The notes under the pieces were generated by a model that had not been told where the DNA came from, searched no databases, and saw nothing but the letters and a program-made list of their open reading frames with translations. From assembly GCF_009737085.1 (NCBI RefSeq), contig NZ_WOVL01000022.1:1-64000 (forward strand): DNA of 64,000 nucleotides, in the 5' to 3' direction. The stretch comes from Paenibacillus sp. NEAU-GSW1 (GTDB taxonomy: Bacteria > Bacillota > Bacilli > Paenibacillales > Paenibacillaceae). How positions within the stretch are numbered: position 1 is the stretch's first letter; each line of letters starts with the position of its first letter. The position numbers were made by a program, and so were the translations under genes. Positions 51,101 through 60,480 of the stretch are shown piece by piece.

Positions 51101-51673
51101 CTGCCGGGCCTGTTGCTACAATATAAGCAGCTTTATCCGAACATCACTTATAAAATCCAGCAAAACGAATCGTCCCAGCTATGCAGGCTCATCCGGTCCA
51201 GAGAAATTGAGCTGGCTATCGTTCGCCTGCCGCTGGAGCTCAATGAATTTTCGGTCATTCATTTACACGGCGAGCCTTTTTATTTTGTAACGACCGACCC
51301 GAATGTTGAACAGGACGAGGACGGCACAATCACATATGCAATGATCGAGCTTTACCCGCTCCTGCTGCCCAGCACGAAAGGGCTTGGCGTTTACCACCAG
51401 ATCGTCGAAGGCTTTGCCAAAGCGAGAATAACGCCGCGGCTTATTGGCGAATGCTCCGACATCGCGCTGCTAATGGAATTTGTCTCCACCGGCTTCGCCT
51501 CGTCCATCATTCCCGAGACTGTCCTTAAAATGCATCGCGCACCGATTTATGCGTATCGGATCGAGGTTTCGCCGCAAGCGTCTTCCTCCGGTTTGATCTG
51601 GCTCAAAGACCATTATCTGTCTCAAGTGGCGCGCCATTTTATCAAGCTCGTATCCGAACTGCCTCAACCTTAA
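51101..51673 (+). pseudogene. LysR-family regulator, 5'-truncated (effector domain only)
   Basis: The frame starts at the LysR effector-domain motif LPGLLLQYKQLYPN and runs through the full substrate-binding domain (RSREIELAIVRLP, FVTTDPNVEQ, GVYHQIVEGFAKA, FVSTGFASSIIPE) to the stop at 51673. The N-terminal winged helix-turn-helix (about 90 residues) is absent. Upstream sequence is the TAGCGAA-rich island with no HTH in any frame. No ribosome-binding site precedes the TTG at 51113. It is convergent with the azoreductase gene. Confidence 0.8.
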
Positions 51674-51675
51674 CA

Positions 51676-51716
51676 AACAAAAACGCAGCCCTCCCCTGAG
51701 GACTGCGTTTTTGTTC
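51676..51716. terminator. bidirectional terminator
   Basis: ACAAAAACGCAG pairs with CTGCGTTTTTGT around a 14-base loop, between the lysR remnant and azoR. Confidence 0.85.
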
Positions 51717-51727
51717 GTTCACACAAA

Positions 51728-52354
51728 TTAGAAGCTGACAGCCGCTTTTTGCGCGCGCTCAACGCCATTGCCGATAATTTCTGCCGCTTTATCAGAGAAT
51801 TGGTTATGGCCTTCAACAATAACATCTGTAAATTGCGTTACGCCGAAAAAGCTCATAATGTTTTTCACGTAGTTATGGGACATTTCTGCAGCAGCCGCCG
51901 GGCCTTCGGAATAGACGCCGCCGCGCGCGTTCAGCAAAGCGACTTTTTTGTCCGGAATGAGGCCTACAGGACCTTCAGACGTATATTTGAACGTTTTGCC
52001 TGCTTGGTAAATATAATCAATATACGTGTGCAGAACGGCTGGAATCGTCAAGTTCCAAAGCGGGAAGCCGAATACGACTTTGTCCGCAGCAAGGAATTGA
52101 TCGATGTATTTGCCAGAAACCTCTACTGCCGCTTTCTCCGCATCAGTCAGGTCAAAGCCGCGAGCTGCTTTAAAGTTGCCGTTGATCATGTCGGCGTTCA
52201 TGTAAGGAAGCTCTTGCTTGAACAAGTCCAGCTCGATCACTTCGTCTTCCGGATGGCTTTGTTTGTAGCTATCCAGAAACGCATGGTATAGCTTAACGCT
52301 TACCGCTTGCTCAATATCGCGGTCATTGGCTTTAATAAACAGTACAGTACTCAT
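51728..52354 (-). CDS. azoR: FMN-dependent NADH-azoreductase
   Basis: A 208-residue flavodoxin-like quinone/azo reductase. It starts STVLFIKANDRDIEQAVS and has the FMN-binding PLWNLTIPAVLHTYIDYIYQAGKTFKYT and the ARGGVYSEGP loop of the AzoR family. It reduces azo compounds and quinones by two-electron transfer, protecting against electrophile stress. AGGGATAAGAA precedes ATG 52354. An imperfect inverted repeat TACTAAC-N5-GTAACTA at 52404-52422 may bind an HxlR-type regulator. Confidence 0.9.
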   Translation of the reverse strand: MSTVLFIKANDRDIEQAVSVKLYHAFLDSYKQSHPEDEVIELDLFKQELPYMNADMINGNFKAARGFDLTDAEKAAVEVSGKYIDQFLAADKVVFGFPLWNLTIPAVLHTYIDYIYQAGKTFKYTSEGPVGLIPDKKVALLNARGGVYSEGPAAAAEMSHNYVKNIMSFFGVTQFTDVIVEGHNQFSDKAAEIIGNGVERAQKAAVSF

Positions 52355-52480
52355 TTCTTATCCCTCCAGGTTGGATCTGTTTTTTTATAGGTCAATCTGC
52401 ACTTACTAACTTTTTGTAACTACCTTCAGTTTATATTGAATCAAAGCTCTGCACATCGGCAATTAGACGTAAAAAAGAAC

Positions 52481-52508
52481 GAAAAAAGCCCTCCGAGGAC
52501 GGAGGACC
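52481..52508 (-). terminator. rho-independent terminator of the two-component operon
   Basis: On the reverse strand CCTCCG/CGGAGG with a four-base loop is followed by GCTTTTTTC, 35 bp after the response regulator stop. Confidence 0.78.
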
Positions 52509-52542
52509 AGTCTTACGACTATGGATGTAGGTCCATAGTTTA

Positions 52543-53223
52543 TTATGATTGCGAATTCATGGCTTGTACCGCATAGAGTGCCGCTTGCGTGCGATCAGAT
52601 AAATGCAGCTTGCTCAGAATGCTGCTTACATGCGTTTTGACCGTTTTTTCTGCGACGACAAGCAGATTGGCAATTTCCTTATTGCTTAATCCTTTCGCAA
52701 TCAGCTGAAGCACCTCCTGCTCGCGAGGCGTCAACGTCTCCAACGCGCCAAGTTGCCCGCCGGCTGCCGCTTTGTTCGTCTGTTCCGAAAGCAGCTGCTG
52801 CTGCGGCCCCCGCTGGGCAATCAAAGCGGCCGAGATATCCGGATGAAGCTGTATGTTGCCCTTAAACGCGCTGCGAATCGCCTCCGCCAATTGATCCGGC
52901 TCCACATCCTTCAACATATAGCCGATAGCGCCGGTCTGCAAGGCAGGCAAAATATGTCCCCGATCGGAAAAGCTCGTCAATACGAGCACTTTTATGTTCG
53001 GGTGCCTTTCGGCGATTTTAGCGCTCGCTTCAATGCCGTCCATGACCGGCATATTCAAGTCCATCAGCACAATATCCGGCTGAAGCTCCCCTGCCTTTTC
53101 CACCGCTTCCAGCCCGTTGCTCGCCTCGCCGACCAATTCGAAGTCAGGCTGCATATTCAGAAAAAAAGAAATGCCCTTCAGCACGATTTGATGATCGTCC
53201 ACGAGCAAAATTTTTATTTTCAT
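52543..53223 (-). CDS. NarL/LuxR-family response regulator
   Basis: A 226-residue regulator. The receiver domain has Asp55 in VLMDLNMPVMDG as phosphoacceptor, with Asp9/Asp10 and the conserved Lys of the family. A linker leads to a C-terminal LuxR helix-turn-helix (about 155-215, LTPREQEVLQLIAKGLSNKEIA). The start ATG overlaps the kinase stop by one base (TGATG), so it is the cognate partner of the upstream histidine kinase. Confidence 0.92.
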   Translation of the reverse strand: MKIKILLVDDHQIVLKGISFFLNMQPDFELVGEASNGLEAVEKAGELQPDIVLMDLNMPVMDGIEASAKIAERHPNIKVLVLTSFSDRGHILPALQTGAIGYMLKDVEPDQLAEAIRSAFKGNIQLHPDISAALIAQRGPQQQLLSEQTNKAAAGGQLGALETLTPREQEVLQLIAKGLSNKEIANLLVVAEKTVKTHVSSILSKLHLSDRTQAALYAVQAMNSQS

Positions 53224-54893
53224 CACAAATCCTCTTCCCCATTGCATACTTCCAGTTCCGCCGGCTTGATCGGAATTTCCGCTTTCACGATCGTTGGCTT
53301 CCCCTTGCCGCCCGTAATCGTCAATTGTCCGCCAAGCGATTCCGCCCGCTCGCGCATCGACATCATCCCCATCGTCAGACCCGATTTTCTTGTTTCCGGG
53401 GCAAGTCCTTTGCCTTTATCCATAATTTCAATGCATGCAAACGTTTCCGTTTTAACAAGTCTGATATGCGCGGCGTTTGTTCCAGCATGCTTTCTTATAT
53501 TGTTTATCGCTTCTTGGCCGATGCGCCAAAGCGCCTCCTCCACTGCGCGGTGCAGCTCCTTCACCCCTTCGACCTGAACAAAAACGTCCAGATTCATCCC
53601 TTGGCCATATTGCTGAAGCGCTGGCATCAGCCCGTTCTCGAGGCCTGGCGGGTGCAGCTGCCATATTAAGCCGCGCATTTCCTTGAGCGCCTCTTGCGCT
53701 AGCTGTTGAATTTCTTGCAGCGACTGCCTCACGACAGGTTCGGAAGCCGACAGCACCGTTTCAGCGCCTTTCGCAAGAAACGAAAGAGAGAACACTTTTT
53801 GAATGACGGAATCATGCAAATCACGCGCCACTCGATTTCTTTCTTCCATTCGCGCCAGCTCCTGACGCTGCTCATATACGCGCAGGTTTTCCATGCTGAG
53901 TGTGTAATGATCGCCAAGCGAATACATGAAATCCTCATGGAATTCGTCAAATTGCTTGCTGTTCGGACTGCTCACAAACAATACGCCGATTGGACGGTTT
54001 CGGATCCGAAGCGGAATCGCCGCTGAAGAGGCGTAATGAGGAATGCCGACGGAAGCAAGCGAATCGCAAGTAAACGCGTCGCGGCGCGATTCAATCACCA
54101 GCTTGTTTTCGCGAAAAGCAGTGCTGACCGGTCCAGCTTCTTCAACGGTTAACGAGCGCAATTCCTTGTTCGCATTCTGATTCGCATTCGTCGCGCGCAG
54201 TGAAAGCATACGTTCCTGGTCATAAATAAAGAGCGCCACATAAGGCCAATTAAAAGCATCGCTTATTTCTTTAACCGCAAGAAGAGACAGCTGACGGCTG
54301 TCTTGAATCGCATTCAGCTTCTGAATAACGTCTCCGAGCTTCGCATATAGAAGCGCGCTTTGTTCCTGTGCCTGATAGAGCCGTATCCGCTTGATCGCCG
54401 TTCCGATTTGAAACGAAATCGCCTGCAGCAACGCCAGCTCCTCTTCGTCAAAATGCGTTTTTCCCGCTTGCGCAACGTTCAGCAGGCCGAAGCGGTCCTT
54501 GCCCGCGTTCAGCGGCACGGTCGCATGATGCGAAATGTCGCCTGTATCGCCAAGCTGATGAGACACGGCGTAATTTATTCTTTTGCACTCAATAATATTG
54601 ACGGCATGTTGAAGCTTTCTCTGCCGGTAACGCTCCACGCACCAGCAATCCTCGCCGCACATGAGCGCGTAATTGCCGACTGTGAGCGCTTCGGGCAAAT
54701 TAAGCGAGGCTGCGCATGTATTGCCAGGCACATTGTCGTCAAGCAAGAAAATCCACCCTGACGTAAACCCGGTCACTTGCAGCAGCTTCATAAGGGCTTC
54801 GTTCAGGATGACATCCATATCGTTAGACGTATTGAGCACTTCCGCAATTTCTTTTAGCGCAATAAGCTCGTTAACGCGGGTTTCCCGGGGCAT
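53223..54893 (-). CDS. GAF-domain histidine kinase of the HisKA_3 (NarX/DegS) class with cysteine cluster
   Basis: A 556-residue soluble kinase with no transmembrane segment. It has GAF 1 (about residues 15-170), GAF 2 (about 190-335), a HisKA_3 dimerisation/phosphorylation domain with the His in ARDLHDSVIQKVF (His360) and a C-terminal HATPase (RIGQEAINNIRKHAG, MDKGKGL, MGMMSMRERAESLGG). GAF 1 contains Cys79, Cys83, Cys85 and Cys103 (CGEDCWC, later ECKRI), which suggests metal, Fe-S or redox sensing (inference). AAAGGAG suits ATG 54893 better than ATG 54899. Confidence 0.9.
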   Translation of the reverse strand: MPRETRVNELIALKEIAEVLNTSNDMDVILNEALMKLLQVTGFTSGWIFLLDDNVPGNTCAASLNLPEALTVGNYALMCGEDCWCVERYRQRKLQHAVNIIECKRINYAVSHQLGDTGDISHHATVPLNAGKDRFGLLNVAQAGKTHFDEEELALLQAISFQIGTAIKRIRLYQAQEQSALLYAKLGDVIQKLNAIQDSRQLSLLAVKEISDAFNWPYVALFIYDQERMLSLRATNANQNANKELRSLTVEEAGPVSTAFRENKLVIESRRDAFTCDSLASVGIPHYASSAAIPLRIRNRPIGVLFVSSPNSKQFDEFHEDFMYSLGDHYTLSMENLRVYEQRQELARMEERNRVARDLHDSVIQKVFSLSFLAKGAETVLSASEPVVRQSLQEIQQLAQEALKEMRGLIWQLHPPGLENGLMPALQQYGQGMNLDVFVQVEGVKELHRAVEEALWRIGQEAINNIRKHAGTNAAHIRLVKTETFACIEIMDKGKGLAPETRKSGLTMGMMSMRERAESLGGQLTITGGKGKPTIVKAEIPIKPAELEVCNGEEDL

Positions 54894-54943
54894 CCTCATC
54901 GACTCCTTTAGGCAACATTATACACCGCGATTCCTTCATTAGA

Positions 54944-54995
54944 AAATAAGGCTTCGATTGTCGCCCGCATTGCCGGCGGCATCGAAGCCTTATTT
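54944..54995. terminator. bidirectional terminator
   Basis: AAATAAGGCTTCGAT pairs with ATCGAAGCCTTATTT. It ends the peptide transporter operon on the reverse strand. Confidence 0.85.
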
Positions 54996-54996
54996 G

Positions 54997-55959
54997 TTAA
55001 TCGTATAAGTGGCAGCTCACCAGATGTCCCTTCCCGATGGCGCGCGCCTTTGGCTGCTCCCTTTCACAGCGTTCATGCGCATGCACGCATCGCGTCTGGA
55101 ACGGGCATCCGCTTGGCCGCTCGGCAGCATTCGGGAGCTCGCCTTGAAGTACGATCCGCTCGCGCTTCACTTGCCCGTCTCCTGCGGGAATGGCCGATAC
55201 AAGCGCTTGCGAATACGGATGCAGAGGCTGCTCATATAAGCTGTTCACGTCAGCCAGCTCGACGATGCCGCCTAAATACATGACCGCAACCCGATCGCTC
55301 ATATAATGGACGACGTTTAAATCATGCGAAATAAACAAATAGGTTAAAGCGCGTTCGGCTTGCAAATCCTTCAACAGGTTCAAAATTTGCGATTGCACCG
55401 ATACATCCAGCGCAGAAACCGGTTCGTCCAGCACGATAAAATCGGGATTCAGCATAAGCGCTCTGGCAATGCCGATCCGCTGCCTTTGCCCTCCGCTTAA
55501 TTGATGCGCGTAGCTGCTTGCATGCGATTCGTCCAACCCGACTTTATGCAGCATTTGCAGCACTAGGCGCTTCCGTTCCTTCGCTCCTTCGCCTATCCTG
55601 TTAATCGCGAGCGGCTGCTCTAATATTTGACCGATTGTGTGGCTCGGGTTCAGCGAGGTATACGGATCTTGAAACACATATTGAATCTGCTGACGCGAGC
55701 TCCTGCTCCCGCGGCCTCCAAGCTCTGTACCGTTAAAATGCAGCTTTCCGCCGCTTGGCGCCAGCAATTGCGCCGCTATTTGCCCCACTGTCGACTTTCC
55801 GCTTCCGCTTTCGCCGACGAGACCGAGCGTCTCTCCCGGCTTGATCGCGAGCGATACGCCGTCGACTGCCCTTACTGCTCGCTGATGGTTAAACCAACCG
55901 CCGCCGTACTGCTTCCTAATATCGATTAATTCCATTATCGGTTCAACTGACGACGGCAT
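54997..55959 (-). CDS. peptide/nickel ABC transporter ATP-binding protein (OppF/DppF type)
   Basis: A 320-residue ATPase. Walker A is GESGSGKST, the Q-loop reads YVFQDPYTSLNP, the signature is LSGGQRQRIGIARA, Walker B is FIVLDEPVSALD and the H-loop is ISHD. The oligopeptide-type C-terminal extension has GCPFQTRCVHAHERC, a probable Fe-S or Cys-rich motif typical of OppD/F proteins. It overlaps the preceding oppD-type gene by 17 bp. Last gene of the operon. Confidence 0.93.
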   Translation of the reverse strand: MPSSVEPIMELIDIRKQYGGGWFNHQRAVRAVDGVSLAIKPGETLGLVGESGSGKSTVGQIAAQLLAPSGGKLHFNGTELGGRGSRSSRQQIQYVFQDPYTSLNPSHTIGQILEQPLAINRIGEGAKERKRLVLQMLHKVGLDESHASSYAHQLSGGQRQRIGIARALMLNPDFIVLDEPVSALDVSVQSQILNLLKDLQAERALTYLFISHDLNVVHYMSDRVAVMYLGGIVELADVNSLYEQPLHPYSQALVSAIPAGDGQVKRERIVLQGELPNAAERPSGCPFQTRCVHAHERCEREQPKARAIGKGHLVSCHLYD

Positions 55960-56992
55960 TCGCTAGCGCTCCTTTCTTTCCTTCCTCGAGCAAGAAGCAG
56001 CGCGCCGTATGGCCAGGCGATGCGTCAAGCAAGACAGGCGACTCGGACTGGCATCGCTGCGTGGCAAAGCTGCAGCGCTGAGCGAAGCGGCAGCCATTGC
56101 TATGCCGCTCCGCCAACCCCGGCACTGTTCCCGGAATCGAAAACAGCTTCTCCGTTTTTTTCGCAGGCGTCGGTATAGACTGCAGCAACCCAATCGTGTA
56201 AGGATGCCGAGGATCATTGAAAATCTCGTCTTTCTCTCCAATCTCTACGATCTGACCGGCGTACATGACGGCGATTCGATCGCTCATTTCCGCGATAACG
56301 CCAAGATCATGGGAAATAAGCAAGATCGATGTGTCGTTCTCCTCACTAATTTGTCGCAGCAAATCCAAAATTTGCGCTTGTATCGTGACATCAAGCGCAG
56401 TCGTAGGTTCGTCTGCAATAAGCAAGCCGGGATTGCAGCTGATCGCAATCGCAATCATGATTCGCTGCCGCATTCCTCCCGACAGCTGATGGGGATATTC
56501 CTTCAGCAGCGCTTCGGGACGGGACAAACCCACTTTGCGGAACAAACCAATGGCCCGCTCATTTGCTTCCGCACGCGAAAGTCCTAAATGAAGCCTCAGC
56601 ATTTCTGTCACTTGAGCGCCTATCGTAAGGCCGTTGTTCAAGGAGCTCATCGGATCTTGAAATACCATCGCAATTTCGCTGCCCCGAAAACGTCTGACTT
56701 TCTTTTCGCCGAGCTTATGAAGCGGATACTCCTCTTTGTAAACAATCTCTCCGCTTTTTACACGCATCGCGTCTGGAAGCAAGCCGAGTACGGAAAGCGA
56801 CAACACGCTTTTTCCGCAGCCTGATTCGCCTACGATACCGACCGTTTCGCCCTGGGCAATCGACAGATCGATGCCTTCCAGCACCGGAATGCTTTCCTTG
56901 CGCGAACGCTGCAGTTCCAGATGCAAGCCGCGGATCTCCAACAGCTGCTTCGGCTTCGTTTTCGACTCGGACGAACGATGATATGCTTTCAT
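55943..56992 (-). CDS. peptide/nickel ABC transporter ATP-binding protein (OppD/DppD type)
   Basis: A 349-residue ATPase. Walker A is GESGCGKSV, signature LSGGMRQRIMIAIA, Walker B LLIADEPTTALDVT, with the C-terminal GCRFAQRCSFATQRC cysteine motif of oligopeptide transporters. GGAGGCGAGAAG precedes ATG 56992. It pairs with the OppF-type ATPase and two permeases to import di/oligopeptides, or a nickel/metallophore complex. Confidence 0.93.
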   Translation of the reverse strand: MKAYHRSSESKTKPKQLLEIRGLHLELQRSRKESIPVLEGIDLSIAQGETVGIVGESGCGKSVLSLSVLGLLPDAMRVKSGEIVYKEEYPLHKLGEKKVRRFRGSEIAMVFQDPMSSLNNGLTIGAQVTEMLRLHLGLSRAEANERAIGLFRKVGLSRPEALLKEYPHQLSGGMRQRIMIAIAISCNPGLLIADEPTTALDVTIQAQILDLLRQISEENDTSILLISHDLGVIAEMSDRIAVMYAGQIVEIGEKDEIFNDPRHPYTIGLLQSIPTPAKKTEKLFSIPGTVPGLAERHSNGCRFAQRCSFATQRCQSESPVLLDASPGHTARCFLLEEGKKGALANAVVS

Positions 56993-57023
56993 CTTCTCGC
57001 CTCCGTAGGGTCATTTCCTTCTT

Positions 57024-57833
57024 TTATTGCCTAGCATCTTTATAGTCGCGCAGGCCGTCGCTGAGCAGGTTAAAGCCAAGCACGGTCAACGTAATAAATA
57101 ATCCCGGCGCCAGCGTAAACCAAGGCGCTTTGCCAATAAAGCTTTGCGCTTCATTCAGCATCCTTCCCCAGCTCGGATCGGGAGGCTGAACGCCGAGGCC
57201 AAGATAGCTTAATGCAGCTTCGACTAATATAGCCGCCGAGAAGCTAAGCGCAAAAGTCGTCAATATCGTCGAGCTTATGTTCGGCAATATTTGTTTAAAA
57301 ATAATATGCGCATGACCCGCTCCGATACCTTTCGCCGCTTTCACATATTCGGCTTCCTTCTGCTGCAGCACGCCTCCGCGAATGACCCTGGCGAACGAAG
57401 GGATCGACAAAATGCCGATGGCTATAATCGTCTGCGACATGCTTGGCTTAAAAATAGAAACGAGCAGCAGCGCCAGCAAAATGCCGGGAAAAGCAAGCAG
57501 TCCGTCTATGCCGCGCATAAGCAGCTCATCCGCCCACTTTCCTAAATACGCTGCCGCCGTGCCGATCAAAAAACCGCATGCCAAACCGATTGCAGCCGAC
57601 AGCGCGCCGACCTCGAACGCCGTTTGCGATCCGACCATTACACGGCTCAGGACGTCCCGCCCGAAGTTGTCTGTCCCCAACCAATGCGCCGCGCTTGGCG
57701 CATGAAGCCGATCGGCGATATTCATTTCGTTTGCGTCATGGGGTGTATAAAATAAACTGACCAGCATCACCGCGAAAAGCACCGCGACAAATCCCGAACC
57801 TAGAATCAGGTTGAAGCTCATTCTTTTTTTCAT
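57024..57833 (-). CDS. peptide/nickel ABC transporter permease (OppC/DppC type)
   Basis: A 269-residue permease. The N-terminal helix is followed by HWLGTDNFGRDVLSR, the DppC signature, and the EAA-type loop YVKAAKGIGAGHAHIIFKQILPN. About six helices. The start lies 9 bp after the stop of the OppB-type gene. Confidence 0.93.
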   Translation of the reverse strand: MKKRMSFNLILGSGFVAVLFAVMLVSLFYTPHDANEMNIADRLHAPSAAHWLGTDNFGRDVLSRVMVGSQTAFEVGALSAAIGLACGFLIGTAAAYLGKWADELLMRGIDGLLAFPGILLALLLVSIFKPSMSQTIIAIGILSIPSFARVIRGGVLQQKEAEYVKAAKGIGAGHAHIIFKQILPNISSTILTTFALSFSAAILVEAALSYLGLGVQPPDPSWGRMLNEAQSFIGKAPWFTLAPGLFITLTVLGFNLLSDGLRDYKDARQ

Positions 57834-57842
57834 ATGGCGGCC

Positions 57843-58784
57843 CTATCTCATTCTAATTTTTGGATCTAATGCACGGTAGGACAAATCGACAATAAAGTTT
57901 GCCGTGACGACGATAAACGCAATCAAGATGACCATCCCTTGCACCAGCGGATAGTCGCGGTTGCCGATTGCCGTAATGAGCAGGCTGCCGAACCCGGGCA
58001 GCGTAAACACTTGCTCGACGACAAGGCTTCCCGCGAGCAGCTCGCCGAAATTAATGCCAACGATTGTAATGACAGGCAGCAGCGCATTGCGCAGCACATG
58101 GCGGAGCAAGATTGTCCGCTCCTTCAAGCCTTTGCTTCTTGCTGTTCGCACGTAATCCAATTGAAGCTGCTCCAGCATCGTCGTCCGCAAATAGCGGACG
58201 ACGATCGCAACTTGAGGCACAGCAAGCGCAATTGCCGGCAAAATCAGCGATTTCAATGAAAGCAGCGGATTTTCCGACCAAGGCACATAGGTGCTGACCG
58301 TAAACCAGCGGAGCGTTAGCCCGAACACAAGGATTAGCGTAATCCCCATCCAAAAAGAAGGGATCGCAAGGCCGAATTGCGTGCCGACCGAGATTATGAA
58401 ATCCGCAGCCTTCCCTTTCGCCCGCGCTGCCCCAATGCCAAGCGGTACAGCCGTTAGGACCGTTATGGACAAAGCAAGGAGCGAAAGAGTAAGCGTGACG
58501 GGAAAACGCTCTTTAATCAGCTTCAGCACCGGCTCCGAGTACCGCAGCGATTGCCCGAAATCGAGTACGGCAGCTCCCTTTAACCAATCCGCGAATTGTT
58601 CGGTCAACGGTCTGTCGGTGCCGAGCTTTTGTTCCAGTAGCGCAATTTGCTCATCCGACGCTTCCGTGCCTAGAATGGTAAGCGCCGGATTTCCTGGAAT
58701 GATGCGGAACGCCGCGAATGTAAGCGTAACGACGAACAGCATCGTCAGCAATAGTGTCAAAAGCCGCCGCGCATAGTAATTCAT
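57843..58784 (-). CDS. peptide/nickel ABC transporter permease (OppB/DppB type)
   Basis: A 313-residue permease. It begins YYARRLLTLLLTMLFVVTLT and has the long first extracytoplasmic loop (LEQKLGTDRPLTEQFADWLKG) and the coupling loop YVRTARSKGLKERTILLRHVLRN. The ending VDLSYRALDPKIRM is typical of DppB/OppB. AAGGGGCAACGAGG precedes the ATG, 29 bp after the binding-protein gene. Confidence 0.93.
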   Translation of the reverse strand: MNYYARRLLTLLLTMLFVVTLTFAAFRIIPGNPALTILGTEASDEQIALLEQKLGTDRPLTEQFADWLKGAAVLDFGQSLRYSEPVLKLIKERFPVTLTLSLLALSITVLTAVPLGIGAARAKGKAADFIISVGTQFGLAIPSFWMGITLILVFGLTLRWFTVSTYVPWSENPLLSLKSLILPAIALAVPQVAIVVRYLRTTMLEQLQLDYVRTARSKGLKERTILLRHVLRNALLPVITIVGINFGELLAGSLVVEQVFTLPGFGSLLITAIGNRDYPLVQGMVILIAFIVVTANFIVDLSYRALDPKIRMR

Positions 58785-58813
58785 CCTCGTTGCCCCTTCA
58801 CTTTTTCACCGTA

Positions 58814-60439
58814 TCATTCAGTGAAATATACAGTCGACAGATCCTGCACATAGAGCGGATATTGCTTATAGCCCGCAAGCTTTTTGTTAAGCGCAACGTT
58901 TAGATTCGGGTCCATGATGTAGACGGCCGCCGCGTCCTGCGTCAAAATCGTTTGTGCCTTTTTGTACAATTCCACACGCTTCGCATCGTCGATTTCCAAC
59001 ACCGCCGCTTTAAGCGCGCTGTCGAAGTCGCCGCTCTTATAGTTAAAGAAGTTGTTTGGCGAATCGGACAAATATTTGTTCAAAATTTGATACGGATCAA
59101 GCTTTCCGTCAAGCCCGATAATGGTCAGTTCATAATCTCTTCCTTTATAAATGCGCTCCAGCCAAACCGCCCATTCAACCGGTTCGATTTTCACTTTGAT
59201 GCCGATTTTCGCAAGCTGCTGAGCGATAACTTGCGCCGTGTCCACATGGAATTGATAGTTGGACGGTACCGACAGCGTCGTCTCGAAGCCGTCCTTGTAG
59301 CCGGCCTCAGCCAACAGACTTTTCGCCTTCTCAATGTCGGTCGCGTACGTATTCTCAAGCCCTTCCTGGAAGTACTTCGCCAGCACGGGGCTGAGGTTGG
59401 AACCCAGCTTCGTGCCTTTTCCGAGCGCTACGCCCTCGATAATCTCATCGACATTAACGGCATAGTTGATCGCTTGGCGGACGCGCACATCGCTGTACTG
59501 CTTTTTGTCGATATTGAACGTCATGAGCTGAACCAGGTTTTGCGGCGCGCTGACCGAATTGAACTGATCCGCTAGTTCTTCCAATCTTTCCGTGCCGATT
59601 CGCGGATAAATGTCTACTTCTCCCGACTTCAAAGCCAGGAGCGACGCTTCCGGATCCGTAATGATGCGGAACTCGACTTGATCGAGCGACGGAATTCCGG
59701 CCACGTAATAATCGGCGAATTTTTCCACGCTGATGCGTTGCCCCGGCAAATACTCTTTAAACTTGAAAGGACCTGTTCCGATCGGGTTTTTATTGCTGTC
59801 CTCATAGCCACTCGGAATAACCGCTGCTGTCAGTGAAGTCAGAAACGACGTATTGTTTTCTTTCAGCTTAATAATGATCGTGCTTGCATCCGGTGCTTCG
59901 ATTGACTGCACGCTGCCAAAAGCCGGGGATAGCGGCTTGCCGGATTCCGTCGGGGCGGCGAGGCGGTCATAGGAATATTTCACGTCTTCGGACGTTACCG
60001 GATTACCGTTATGGAACTTGACGCCCGAACGAAGCTTGAATGTATAGGTCAGGCCGTCAGGCGACACTTCATACGATTCGGCGATCGCCGGGTACAGCTC
60101 ACCTTTTTCGTTCGGCTTGAGCAGCCCTTCAAAAATATTAAACAGCACTTCCTGCGTGCCCGCCGCTACGGCCAAATGAGGGTCCAAAAAGTCCAAATCC
60201 TGCGGAATCGCAACGACTACGCTGCCGCCCTCCTTTTTGCCGGCGGTTTTATTGCCTTTATCTTCTGCTTTGGCAGTTTCGGCAGGAGCCGGAGCAGCGG
60301 TTTCCTTCGCATTGCCGGAGGACGATTGGCCCTCGCTATCTCTCTTGCTATTGGTATTGCCGTTGCCGCAAGCGGCAAGCGAAAGCGAAAGCATCAGAAT
60401 AATAGAGATAAACATATAATTTCGTCTTTTTTTCAACAT
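58814..60439 (-). CDS. peptide/nickel ABC transporter solute-binding lipoprotein (SBP_bac_5)
   Basis: A 541-residue exported lipoprotein. The lipobox is LAAC (Cys24), followed by a Ser/Asn/Ala-rich linker. The SBP_bac_5 domain has DLDFLDPHLA, YTFKLRSGVKFHNGNPVTSEDVKYSYDR and VRQAINYAVNVDEI. It determines substrate specificity of the downstream permeases; ligands in this family include peptides, nickel and glutathione. AAGGAG selects ATG 60439; upstream in-frame ATGs are too close to or before it. Confidence 0.92.
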   Translation of the reverse strand: MLKKRRNYMFISIILMLSLSLAACGNGNTNSKRDSEGQSSSGNAKETAAPAPAETAKAEDKGNKTAGKKEGGSVVVAIPQDLDFLDPHLAVAAGTQEVLFNIFEGLLKPNEKGELYPAIAESYEVSPDGLTYTFKLRSGVKFHNGNPVTSEDVKYSYDRLAAPTESGKPLSPAFGSVQSIEAPDASTIIIKLKENNTSFLTSLTAAVIPSGYEDSNKNPIGTGPFKFKEYLPGQRISVEKFADYYVAGIPSLDQVEFRIITDPEASLLALKSGEVDIYPRIGTERLEELADQFNSVSAPQNLVQLMTFNIDKKQYSDVRVRQAINYAVNVDEIIEGVALGKGTKLGSNLSPVLAKYFQEGLENTYATDIEKAKSLLAEAGYKDGFETTLSVPSNYQFHVDTAQVIAQQLAKIGIKVKIEPVEWAVWLERIYKGRDYELTIIGLDGKLDPYQILNKYLSDSPNNFFNYKSGDFDSALKAAVLEIDDAKRVELYKKAQTILTQDAAAVYIMDPNLNVALNKKLAGYKQYPLYVQDLSTVYFTE

Positions 60440-60480
60440 GTACATTCTCCTTTGCATCAGATCTGATCTGATCTTTGTCA

